Source: Paucimonas sp. (GTDB lineage Bacteria; Pseudomonadota; Gammaproteobacteria; Burkholderiales; Burkholderiaceae_D). From it: a stretch of DNA of 11,987 nt. The stretch spans positions 1 through 11,987 of the forward strand of contig JAQSWC010000018.1 of assembly GCA_029266815.1 (NCBI GenBank). Reading direction: 5' to 3'. The position numbers and the translations under genes are program-made. Positions within the stretch are counted from its first letter, which is position 1. Each line of letters starts with the position of its first letter. The notes beneath the pieces were generated by a model, which was not told where the DNA came from, made no database searches, and saw nothing but the letters and a program-made list of their open reading frames with translations. Below are positions 1 through 7,267 of this stretch, piece by piece.

Positions 1-119
1 GTAAAGTGCTCGTCAAAAAACTTAAGCAGTTGAACAACAACACCCTGGTGAACCGTGAACAGGATTACGCAGAACGCCTGCAGTCCAGCACGGTCAGCGG
101 CGACGTCGAACTGTTCTGA
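1..119 (+). CDS. cheD: CheD, chemoreceptor glutamine deamidase (3' end only)
   Basis: Only the last 38 codons are inside the window. The reading frame begins at base 3 and stops with TGA at 117-119. The visible peptide starts KVLVKKLKQL, continues through NTLVNREQDYAERLQ and ends SGDVELF. This resembles the C-terminal tail of CheD, where a basic strand is followed by an 'xREQxYxxRL' helix and a terminal 'G-[DE]-[IV]-[ED]-L-F'. CheD deamidates glutamines in methyl-accepting chemotaxis proteins and acts in the cytoplasm at the receptor array. The catalytic Cys and His lie upstream and cannot be checked. cheB follows after 37 bases, the usual cheD-cheB order, which supports the call. The identification rests on a short tail plus context. 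Confidence 0.8.
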   Translation, partial: KVLVKKLKQLNNNTLVNREQDYAERLQSSTVSGDVELF

Positions 120-156
120 CCGGAAGCGGCGATCCGGTCTTGAAAAGAGCGCTCTC

Positions 157-1230
157 ATGAAAATCACAGTATTGATCGTGGACGATTCAGCGCTGATCCG
201 CAGCGTGCTTACTGAAATCATCGGCAGCCGCCCGGACATGGAGGTTGTGGGAGTGGCGCCGGACCCAATTGTCGCCCGCGACCTCATCAAGCAGACCAAT
301 CCGGATGTGCTGACGCTGGATGTGGAGATGCCGCGTATGGACGGACTGGACTTTCTGGAAAAGCTCATGCGTCTGCGGCCGATGCCGGTAGTGATGGTGT
401 CGTCCCTGACGGAGAAGGGGTCGGAAATCACGCTGAGGGCCCTGGAGCTGGGGGCAGTCGATTTCGTGACGAAGCCCAAGCTGGGTATCCAGGCCGGCAT
501 GCTCGAATATGCCGATATGATTACTGACAAGATACGTGCGGCGTCGCAGGCGCGTATCCGGCCGCGTCCGATCGGGTTGCCGCAGGTCAGGCCGGCAGGC
601 GGTGAACTGCCGATGATGCGCAATCCGCTGTTGAGCAGCGAGAAGCTGATCATCGTCGGCGCATCTACAGGCGGCACGGAAGCCATCAAGGATTTTCTCA
701 TGCAGATGCCGTCGGACTGTCCCGGCATACTGATCACGCAGCATATGCCGGAGGGCTTTACGCGATCCTTCGCCAAACGGCTTGACGGTTTGTGCAAAAT
801 TACAGTGAGAGAAGCCGCCGACAGCGAGCGGGTTCTCCCCGGACACGCCTACATAGCGCCCGGTCATTCGCATCTTCTTCTGGGACGCAGCGGCGCTAAC
901 TACATCACCCGCCTTGAGCAGAGTCCGCCGGTAAACCGTCATCGCCCTTCGGTGGATGTGCTCTTCGAATCGGCCGCGCAGTTTGCGGGCAAGAACGCTG
1001 TCGGTGTGATTCTGACCGGCATGGGCAAGGATGGTGCTGCGGGGATGCTGCAAATGAAAAAAGCGGGTTCCCATAATTTTGCCCAGGATGAGGCGACGTG
1101 CGTCGTATTCGGTATGCCTCGCGAAGCAATTGCAGTCGGTGCAACGCATGAGGTGGGACCGCTACCGGCCTTGCCGGGAATGGTGCTCGAGTATCTGGCA
1201 GCGCATAGCAGCCGCGCATTGCGGGTCTAG
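157..1230 (+). CDS. cheB: CheB, chemotaxis response regulator / receptor methylesterase
   Basis: A 357-residue protein of normal length for CheB, which removes methyl groups from receptor glutamates (and deamidates glutamines) to drive adaptation. Residues 1-120 form a receiver domain with the acidic pair D9-D10, phospho-acceptor D55 (TLDVEMPRMDG), and the 'VSS' and 'TKP' switch motifs. A linker (about 121-160) leads to the C-terminal esterase domain. The Ser-His-Asp triad is visible as S170 in GASTGG, H196 in ITQHMP and D292 in GMGKDG. The frame is open further upstream (ATG at 55), but that start would overlap cheD and add 34 unrelated residues. The ATG at 157 begins with the typical receiver strand and has AAGAG at 145-149, seven bases upstream. 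It is probably co-transcribed with cheD. Confidence 0.97.
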   Translation: MKITVLIVDDSALIRSVLTEIIGSRPDMEVVGVAPDPIVARDLIKQTNPDVLTLDVEMPRMDGLDFLEKLMRLRPMPVVMVSSLTEKGSEITLRALELGAVDFVTKPKLGIQAGMLEYADMITDKIRAASQARIRPRPIGLPQVRPAGGELPMMRNPLLSSEKLIIVGASTGGTEAIKDFLMQMPSDCPGILITQHMPEGFTRSFAKRLDGLCKITVREAADSERVLPGHAYIAPGHSHLLLGRSGANYITRLEQSPPVNRHRPSVDVLFESAAQFAGKNAVGVILTGMGKDGAAGMLQMKKAGSHNFAQDEATCVVFGMPREAIAVGATHEVGPLPALPGMVLEYLAAHSSRALRV

Positions 1231-1406
1231 TGAGTGATCTTTTAGCGAATAGGCAAGACACACGGTGGTGTCAACGTCACATTCTGCTGCGCGTGCGGAA
1301 AATTGTGCCCGTTTCCCTCTGGTTTTAGGCTATCTTGGGTGCATAATAGAAACAATCCTTCTGGGCAACACTGCCAAACGAATTGAAGAAATGAACGAGG
1401 TTATTC

Positions 1407-1805
1407 ATGGCTGATCCCAATACAAGATTTCTGATCGTCGATGATTTTTCGACCATGCGGCGCATCGTCCGCAATTTACTGAAGGAGCTCGGGTACTCCA
1501 ACGTCGACGAAGCGGAGGACGGCTCCATGGCGCTCTCCAAGCTGCGCAGTGAGCAGTTCGATTTCGTCATCTCCGACTGGAACATGCCAGTCATGGATGG
1601 TCTCACGATGCTCCAGAATATCCGCGCCGATGCCGCGCTGGCAAAGATGCCGGTATTGATGGTGACGGCGGAAGCGAAAAAGGAAAACATCATCGCTGCC
1701 GCACAAGCCGGCGCTAATGGTTACGTAGTCAAGCCGTTCACGGCCGCGACGCTCGATGAGAAGCTGACGAAGATATTCGAAAAACTCGATAAAGTCGGAG
1801 CTTGA
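1407..1805 (+). CDS. cheY: CheY, chemotaxis response regulator
   Basis: A 132-residue single-domain receiver. When phosphorylated by CheA it binds the flagellar switch (FliM) and changes rotation. All key residues are present at the numbering of enteric CheY: D12-D13 (metal-binding acidic pair), D57 (phospho-acceptor, in ISDWNMP), T87, Y106 and K109 (VKPF). The start has GAGG at 1397-1400, six bases upstream. The gene is preceded by 176 bases without a convincing gene, so it may have its own promoter, though none is clear. cheZ begins one base after its stop, so the two are surely translated from one message. Confidence 0.98.
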   Translation: MADPNTRFLIVDDFSTMRRIVRNLLKELGYSNVDEAEDGSMALSKLRSEQFDFVISDWNMPVMDGLTMLQNIRADAALAKMPVLMVTAEAKKENIIAAAQAGANGYVVKPFTAATLDEKLTKIFEKLDKVGA

Positions 1806-1806
1806 C

Positions 1807-2469
1807 ATGGATCGCGTCGACTTGCCGTCGATCGAGACTTCCGCCGGGGGCATGGCGGGCCCCTCCCATGACGAGATGTTGAAACGCGTCGGGCAGATGA
1901 CGCGCAACCTGCATGAAAGTTTGCGCGGGTTGGGTTTCGACAAGCTTATCGCCAAGGCAGCGCATGACATTCCCGATGCGCGCGACAGGCTGGATTACGT
2001 GGTCAAGATGACGGAGCAGGCCGCGCAACGCGTGCTGACCGCCACCGAAACGGCCGGCCCTTTGCAGGACAAGATCGACACCGACGCTGCTGAGTTGCAG
2101 GCGGCCTGGCGTGCGGCACTGGACTCTCCGTTTTCTGAAGCCACCTACAGGGAGTTGGCGGAACGCACGCTTGAGCGGCTGGACGATGCGCGTGATGCGA
2201 CGGAAGTCACCAAGCAGCATCTGATGGACATCATGATGGCGCAGGACTTCCAGGACCTGACCGGGCAGGTGATCAGAAGGGTCACGGAACTGGCCCACGG
2301 CCTTGAGCAGCAACTGGTTCAACTGCTTCTGGATTACGCGCCAACCGAGATCAAGCGCGATAACGTAAGCAGTTTGATGAATGGCCCGCAAATCAATCCG
2401 GTTGCAACCGCCGACGTGGTATCGAATCAGGAACAGGTTGATGATCTTTTAGACAGCCTGGGTTTCTGA
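1807..2469 (+). CDS. cheZ: CheZ, CheY-phosphate phosphatase
   Basis: A 220-residue, mostly helical protein that stimulates dephosphorylation of CheY~P and so ends the signal. The catalytic segment MAQDFQDLTGQVI is intact at about 144-156. D150 and Q154 (D-L-T-G-Q) correspond to the D143/Q147 pair of the enteric enzyme. The C-terminus QVDDLLDSLGF (about 210-220) is the conserved CheY-binding tail. The long central helices and overall length fit the family. The ribosome site GGAG at 1797-1800 lies inside the end of cheY, six bases before the ATG, and the two genes are one base apart, which indicates translational coupling and a matched ratio of CheY to its phosphatase. Confidence 0.96.
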   Translation: MDRVDLPSIETSAGGMAGPSHDEMLKRVGQMTRNLHESLRGLGFDKLIAKAAHDIPDARDRLDYVVKMTEQAAQRVLTATETAGPLQDKIDTDAAELQAAWRAALDSPFSEATYRELAERTLERLDDARDATEVTKQHLMDIMMAQDFQDLTGQVIRRVTELAHGLEQQLVQLLLDYAPTEIKRDNVSSLMNGPQINPVATADVVSNQEQVDDLLDSLGF

Positions 2470-2540
2470 AGCGGCGTTATAGCCAAAATACACAAGAACA
2501 TAGAAGAATACGGAAGCCAATAGAGGGATAAGCTTCAACC

Positions 2541-3758
2541 ATGCTCGATACACCTAACTACATCACTCGCGAACCGCTGCTGGACATCAAGGGACGCATC
2601 GCAGGCTACGCGCTGAGCTGGCGTCCGCCTACCGACGCCGCCATCGACCCCAACAGGGAAGATCCCAATTCGCTTGCCCTCGCGATCGCGAGCGAGTATG
2701 CGGACGAGGAGCAGGGCTGGAAGTTGACCGACACCACCTTGTTCATCGAAGTGATACCCCTTGCACTGCCGGATGAGGTGCTGGAATCCCTGCCGCCTTC
2801 GCATACGGTGTTCTCGCTGAGCTCCTCCGCGCTGTCCGATCCCGACACGCTGGCCTCAGTCACGGCCTTGCGTGAAAAGGGGTTCGGCATCTCGCTCAAG
2901 CACGCCGACCTCACTGTGCAGAACAAGGGCTATCTGCCCCTGCTGACGCACATGGAAGTGCGCTTTGGCGCAGCTGACATGGCGACCCAGACCAAGCTGT
3001 ATGGCACCTTGCGCCAATCCTCGATCAAGATGGTTTCGCGCGAGGTGAAGACCTGGGAAGAATACGAAGCCTGCGTGTCGCTCGGTGTCGATGCTTTCGT
3101 CGGCACGATCTATCTCACGCCGAGGAAAGACCATGTTTCGCAGGGGCTGAATCCGGCACAGACCATGATCATGCAGTTGATGCAGCTCGTGAGGCAGAAT
3201 GCCGATGTCAGAAAGCTGGAGGATGTGCTGCGCCGTGATGCCGCCCTGTCCTACAAACTGCTCCGTTACATCAACTCTGCAGGCTTTGGCCTTGGCACAG
3301 AGATCCAGTCGCTAAGGCATGCGGTAACCATGCTGGGCTATTCGCCGCTCTATCGCTGGCTGTCGCTCCTGCTTGCCACCGCAACGGCCGGCGGCGGCGC
3401 TTCCATCCTCATGCAGACCGCGGTGGTGCGGGGCCGCCTGACCGAGCTCCTTGCACAGGGCTATGTGGCGAAAAGCGAGGCCGAAAACCTCTTCGTCGCA
3501 GGCATGTTCTCGCTGCTTGACCGGCTGCTCGGACTGTCGATGGAGGAGGTGCTGGAAAATATCCAGCTTTCCGAACCGATCTGCCAAGCCTTGCTTTCCC
3601 GTGAAGGGGAGTACGGTCCTTTCCTCGCATTGGCCGAAGCCTGCGAAACCGGTAACGGCGACGTGGCGGAACGCGCGGAGGCGCTGTTCATCGATGCCGC
3701 CCACGTCAACCAGGCTCATCTGGCTGCGCTTGCCTGGGCGCAGAGCCTCAAGCTCTGA
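2541..3758 (+). CDS. Degenerate EAL domain-HDOD domain protein (YuxH-like), probable signalling adaptor
   Basis: A 405-residue soluble protein with the two-part layout of YuxH-like proteins. Residues about 8-200 resemble an EAL (cyclic-di-GMP phosphodiesterase) domain. Residues about 200-390 resemble an HDOD domain, with the hallmark stretch LEDVLRRDAALSYKLLRYIN (227-246) followed by 'SAGFG...SLRHAVTMLG'. The EAL half has lost its catalytic residues: E of E-x-L is Ala24 (GYALSW), the Asn ligand is Glu70, the DD motif is Lys120-His121, AEKVE reads SREVK (166-170), and the Gln of QGY is Val187. Hydrolysis of cyclic-di-GMP is therefore unlikely, and a binding or protein-interaction role is inferred. 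AGAGGGA at 2522-2528 is a rather distant ribosome site, 12 bases from the ATG. It lies 71 bases after cheZ and upstream of flhB, so a part in motility control is plausible but not shown. Confidence 0.85.
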   Translation: MLDTPNYITREPLLDIKGRIAGYALSWRPPTDAAIDPNREDPNSLALAIASEYADEEQGWKLTDTTLFIEVIPLALPDEVLESLPPSHTVFSLSSSALSDPDTLASVTALREKGFGISLKHADLTVQNKGYLPLLTHMEVRFGAADMATQTKLYGTLRQSSIKMVSREVKTWEEYEACVSLGVDAFVGTIYLTPRKDHVSQGLNPAQTMIMQLMQLVRQNADVRKLEDVLRRDAALSYKLLRYINSAGFGLGTEIQSLRHAVTMLGYSPLYRWLSLLLATATAGGGASILMQTAVVRGRLTELLAQGYVAKSEAENLFVAGMFSLLDRLLGLSMEEVLENIQLSEPICQALLSREGEYGPFLALAEACETGNGDVAERAEALFIDAAHVNQAHLAALAWAQSLKL

Positions 3759-3808
3759 TCTATTGCGGGCAGGCGCACGTGGTTGGTGTCGCGTAGCGCC
3801 TGGCGCAG

Positions 3809-3840
3809 GAGGCCGGTCTCAATCGAAGACAACCGGCCTC
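3809..3840. repeat. Inverted repeat, 9-bp perfect stem, after the EAL-HDOD gene
   Basis: GAGGCCGGT at 3809-3817 pairs perfectly with ACCGGCCTC at 3832-3840 across a 14-base loop. Six of the nine pairs are G-C. It lies 50 bases after the stop of the EAL-HDOD gene, where a terminator would be expected, but no T-run follows (the next bases are ATAGCC). It may stabilise the 3' end of the upstream message, act as a weak or Rho-assisted terminator, or be an operator. The structure is seen directly; its role is inference. Confidence 0.55.
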
Positions 3841-3870
3841 ATAGCCAAATTCCCGACTCTGCCGTGTGAG

Positions 3871-3896
3871 CATGGAAATAGCGGGAACTTTCCATG
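3871..3896. repeat. Inverted repeat upstream of flhB
   Basis: CATGGAAA at 3871-3878 is repeated inverted as TTTCCATG at 3889-3896 with a 10-base spacer. With a one-base bulge the pairing can be extended outward by AGC/GCT. It sits 100 bases before the flhB start, in an AT-richer part of the gap than the flanking genes. The spacing (centres of arms 18 bases apart) would suit a dimeric DNA-binding protein, and an RNA hairpin in a leader is equally possible. No matching promoter elements were recognised. Confidence 0.4.
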
Positions 3897-3995
3897 GCTT
3901 TTCCAATGATGCATTCCTTTGCTTTAGGCCAATAATCAATCCTGAGTATCACTCTTTGTGCCTCCGGCGCAGAGGGTGTTGAACAGGAGCCGGCC

Positions 3996-5159
3996 ATGGC
4001 CGAGGACAGCGATCTCGAAAAAACCGAACCAGCGTCGCCTCGACGGCTTGAAAAAGCCCGAGAGGAAGGCGACGTGCCGCGTTCGCGCGAGCTGGCAACC
4101 TGCACCATACTTCTGGCTGCCTGCATGGGGTTCTGGATGCTCGGAAGCGGCATGAGTCAACGCATAAATCGCATGCTTACCGCAGGGCTTACCCTTGACC
4201 GCGAACTGATATTCGATCCCAACCTGCTGTTCTCCCATATCGCTAACTACCTGGCCGATGTGATCATCGGGTTTGCTCCGCTTGCCATCCTGCTCATGAT
4301 CGTTGCCCTGGCGTCGCCGGTCCTGATCGGCGGCTGGATGGTCAGCGCGAAGGCGCTGCAGCCGAATTTCTCGCGGATGAACCCCCTGTCGGGGCTGGGC
4401 AACATGTTCTCCACGCGCGCACTGGTCGAACTGGGCAAGGCGATCGGCAAGGCATTGCTGGTCGGTGTCATTGCCTGGATTACGGTGTCACATCAGCTTC
4501 CGGCCATGCTGGACCTCGCAGTGGAGCCAGTCGAGAGCGGCACGTCGCACATGGCATCGCTGCTGCTTACCGGGTCCGCTGCCATCATCGGCGGACTGGT
4601 GATCATCGCGCTGATCGATGCTCCTTACCAGATATGGCATTACGGGAACAAGCTGAAGATGACGCGTGAAGAACTGCGCCAGGAGGCCAAGGAGTCGGAC
4701 GGCAATCCCGAGATCAAGGCGAAGATCCGTGCGCAGCAGCGCGAGATCGCCCGCCGCCGCATGATGGCCGAGATTCCGAATGCGGACGTGGTGGTCACGA
4801 ACCCGACTCACTACGCAGTTGCGTTGAAATATGCGGAAGGCAAGGGCGGTGCGCCGCGCGTCGTGGCCAAGGGAGCGGACGAAGTGGCGGCCAAGATCCG
4901 CGAGATCGCTGGCGAACACCGCGTCCCTCTGCTGGAAGCACCGCCACTGGCGCGTGCACTGTTCCGTCATACCGAATTGGGCGATGAGATTCCGGAAGCC
5001 TTGTACACCGCCGTGGCTGAAGTGCTGGCCTATGTCTACCAGCTTCGCATCTATCGCGAGCGCGGCGGCATGCGTCCGGATGTGCCCAAGGAAGTCGACG
5101 TTCCTCCGGAACTCGATCCGTTGAACCCGGCGGCAAGTGCCGCACCTGAGCGTAGGTGA
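3996..5159 (+). CDS. flhB: FlhB, flagellar export gate / substrate-specificity switch
   Basis: A 387-residue inner-membrane protein of the flagellar type III export apparatus. The N-terminus (MAEDSDLEKTEPASPRRLEKA) is the classic 'EKTE-ATP-RRLxxAR-x-GxVxxS' motif. Four hydrophobic segments follow at about 33-51, 84-112, 150-170 and 186-210. The cytoplasmic domain starts near 215 and carries the autocleavage site N269-P270-T271-H272 (VVVTNPTHYAVAL), at the same residue number as in Salmonella. Cleavage there switches export from rod/hook to filament proteins. The C-terminal tail (about 355-387) is proline-rich. AGGAG at 3985-3989 is six bases from the ATG. It is the first gene of the flhB-to-motD run, and its stop touches the start region of flhA. 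Confidence 0.97.
   Translation: MAEDSDLEKTEPASPRRLEKAREEGDVPRSRELATCTILLAACMGFWMLGSGMSQRINRMLTAGLTLDRELIFDPNLLFSHIANYLADVIIGFAPLAILLMIVALASPVLIGGWMVSAKALQPNFSRMNPLSGLGNMFSTRALVELGKAIGKALLVGVIAWITVSHQLPAMLDLAVEPVESGTSHMASLLLTGSAAIIGGLVIIALIDAPYQIWHYGNKLKMTREELRQEAKESDGNPEIKAKIRAQQREIARRRMMAEIPNADVVVTNPTHYAVALKYAEGKGGAPRVVAKGADEVAAKIREIAGEHRVPLLEAPPLARALFRHTELGDEIPEALYTAVAEVLAYVYQLRIYRERGGMRPDVPKEVDVPPELDPLNPAASAAPERR
5154..5159 (+). promoter_or_regulatory. Ribosome binding site deciding the flhA start
   Basis: AGGTGA at 5154-5159 overlaps the flhB stop codon and is five bases from the ATG at 5165. This favours the ATG over the in-frame GTG at 5156 (overlapping the flhB TGA as GTGA), which has only a weak GAG upstream. 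The choice changes the protein by three residues only. Confidence 0.55.
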
Positions 5160-5164
5160 ATAAA

Positions 5165-7267
5165 ATGAACGGTCTAAGCCTGCCCGTATGGTTATCCGGT
5201 TCGAATTCGAAAGCGCTGGCTGCACCAATCATCATCGTGCTGATGCTGGCAATGATGATACTGCCACTACCGCCATTCGTCCTGGACGTTTTCTTCACGT
5301 TCAATATCGCTCTTTCGATCATTGTCTTGCTGACGAGCCTGTACACCATTAAGCCGCTGGATTTCATGGTCTTTCCCGCGGTCCTATTGGTAAGCACAAT
5401 GCTGCGCCTGTCACTGAACGTCGCATCAACCCGCGTGGTCCTGACCGAAGGCCATACCGGTCCCGATGCAGCAGGCAAGGTCATCGAGGCCTTCGGACAC
5501 TTCCTTATCGGCGGTAATTACACCGTGGGTATCGTGGTCTTTATCATTCTTACGATCATCAACTTCACGGTGGTGACCAAAGGCGCAGGCCGTATCGCCG
5601 AAGTGGGTGCGCGTTTCGCCCTGGATGCAATGCCGGGCAAGCAGATGGCGATCGATGCCGATTTGAATGCCGGCCTCATCGGCGAGCAGGAAGCTCGCCA
5701 ACGTCGTACGGAAGTTGCTCAAGAAGCAGAGTTCTACGGCGCAATGGACGGTGCCAGCAAGTACGTGCGCGGCGACGCGATAGCGGGCATTATCGTCACG
5801 TTGGTGAACATCATTGGCGGACTGGCTGTTGGTATGTTCCAGCACAACCTGGATTTCAACACTGCCGTCAAAAACTATACATTGCTTGCTATCGGTGACG
5901 GATTGGTTGCGCAGATTCCATCACTTATTATTTCTACTGCAGCCGGCGTGGTCGTATCGCGCGTCGCAAGCGAGCAGGACATCGGCGGGCAACTGGTCGG
6001 TCAATTATTCGCGAAGCCTCAGGTGTTATATATCACCGCAGGTATTGTCGGCGGCATGGGCATCATTCCCGGAATGCCGCACGTAGCGTTCCTATTGCTT
6101 GCTGCTGCGCTAGCTGGTGCAGCTTATGCGGTCAGTCAGCGCACGAAGCAAACGGGTACAGCGCAGCAGCCGGATGTAAACAACACCGCCGCCGCTGCGG
6201 CCACGGCCGCACCTGAAATGGAAGAAGCGAGCTGGCAAGATATCGTACCGGTAGACACTCTCGGCCTCGAAGTTGGTTACCGCTTGATTCCACTTGTGGA
6301 CAAGACGCAGGGCGGCGAACTCCTTCGCCGCATCAAGGGCATACGCAAGAAATTCGCACAGGAAGTCGGATTCCTCGCGCCGCCGGTGCATATCCGCGAT
6401 AACCTCGAAATGCGGCCGGGCGCATACCGCATTTCGCTCAAGGGTGTTGAGATCGGCAGCGGCGAGGTGCAGAACGGTCAGTTCCTGGCAATCAATCCGG
6501 GTGTAGTGAACGGCGCCTTGCCCGGCATGGCAACCACCGATCCCGCATTTGGCCTGCCGGCGGTATGGGTTGAATCCGCATTGCGAGACCAGGCGCAGGC
6601 GATGGGATATACCGTGGTCGATGCCGGTACCGTCGTCGCCACCCATCTCAATCACCTGATCACCATGCATGCCGCGGAATTGTTGGGCCGCCAGGAGGTT
6701 CAGCAGTTGCTTGACCACCTGTCCAAGGAATCGCCCAAGCTGGTTGAGGATCTCGTTCCGCGTTTGCTGCCTTTGTCGACCTTGCAAAAAATCTTGCAGA
6801 ACCTGCTGACCGAGGGTGTGCATATACGCGACATGCGTACGATTATTGAGACCCTGTCGGAATACGCAACCCAGGTGCAGGATGCGAACGAGTTGACGGC
6901 AGTAGTGCGCGTGGCGCTCGGCCGGGCGATCGTGCAGCAGATATTCGCTTCGAGCAACGAACTGCCGGTCATGACACTCGATAACAAGCTTGAGCGCGTG
7001 CTGATGCAGGCGCTGCAGGCCAGCGGCCCGGACGCCGCAGGCATTGAGCCAGGACTGGCCGACACGATCTCGATGCAGACTGCCCAGGCCGCACAACGCC
7101 AGGAACAGATGGGCATGACGCCGGTGCTGTTGGTGCCGGCGCCACTGCGTCCGCTGCTGTCGCGCTTCCTGCGCCGCACGCTGCCGCAGTTGAAAGTTTT
7201 ATCGCACGCAGAAATTCCCGATTCAAAAACCATTAGAGTCACCAGCCTGGTTGGAGGGCAAGCATGA
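5165..7267 (+). CDS. flhA: FlhA, flagellar export gate, FHIPEP family
   Basis: A 700-residue protein of usual family length, the main inner-membrane component of the flagellar export gate. It couples proton flow to export and docks chaperone-substrate complexes. The first ~325 residues contain about eight hydrophobic segments. Conserved elements include RLSLNVASTR (81-90), the cytoplasmic loop with MPGKQMAIDADLNAGLI (156-172) and GDAIAG with the proton-path aspartate D204. A linker rich in Ala, Thr and Gln (about 325-355) leads to the cytoplasmic docking domain (about 356-690). The start at 5165 is preferred for its ribosome site; a GTG at 5156 is the alternative. The 5' half, mainly 5820-6120, is less GC-rich than the neighbouring genes. 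The stop overlaps the flhF start (ATGA). Confidence 0.97.
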   Translation: MNGLSLPVWLSGSNSKALAAPIIIVLMLAMMILPLPPFVLDVFFTFNIALSIIVLLTSLYTIKPLDFMVFPAVLLVSTMLRLSLNVASTRVVLTEGHTGPDAAGKVIEAFGHFLIGGNYTVGIVVFIILTIINFTVVTKGAGRIAEVGARFALDAMPGKQMAIDADLNAGLIGEQEARQRRTEVAQEAEFYGAMDGASKYVRGDAIAGIIVTLVNIIGGLAVGMFQHNLDFNTAVKNYTLLAIGDGLVAQIPSLIISTAAGVVVSRVASEQDIGGQLVGQLFAKPQVLYITAGIVGGMGIIPGMPHVAFLLLAAALAGAAYAVSQRTKQTGTAQQPDVNNTAAAAATAAPEMEEASWQDIVPVDTLGLEVGYRLIPLVDKTQGGELLRRIKGIRKKFAQEVGFLAPPVHIRDNLEMRPGAYRISLKGVEIGSGEVQNGQFLAINPGVVNGALPGMATTDPAFGLPAVWVESALRDQAQAMGYTVVDAGTVVATHLNHLITMHAAELLGRQEVQQLLDHLSKESPKLVEDLVPRLLPLSTLQKILQNLLTEGVHIRDMRTIIETLSEYATQVQDANELTAVVRVALGRAIVQQIFASSNELPVMTLDNKLERVLMQALQASGPDAAGIEPGLADTISMQTAQAAQRQEQMGMTPVLLVPAPLRPLLSRFLRRTLPQLKVLSHAEIPDSKTIRVTSLVGGQA

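Noticed and set aside
55..156. In-frame upstream extension of CheB to the ATG at 55
   Set aside because: It overlaps cheD, and the added residues do not resemble a receiver domain. The ATG at 157 has a ribosome site and a proper receiver start.
187..1149. 320-codon open frame on the - strand within cheB
   Set aside because: It lies wholly antisense to a clear CheB and has a composition typical of a shadow in GC-rich DNA, with no recognisable domain.
1331..1347. TATCTT and CATAAT as -10 boxes for a cheY promoter
   Set aside because: No matching -35 element lies at 16-18 bases from either. I could not support a sigma-70, sigma-28 or sigma-54 promoter here.
3451..3909. 152-codon + strand open frame overlapping the end of the EAL-HDOD gene
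   Set aside because: It is a different frame inside a well-supported gene, with Arg/Ser/Pro-rich low-quality translation and no good ribosome site.
3919..3949. TTGCTT with GAGTAT or AATAAT as a promoter for flhB
   Set aside because: The spacings do not fit (19 bases or too short) and the -10 matches are weak.
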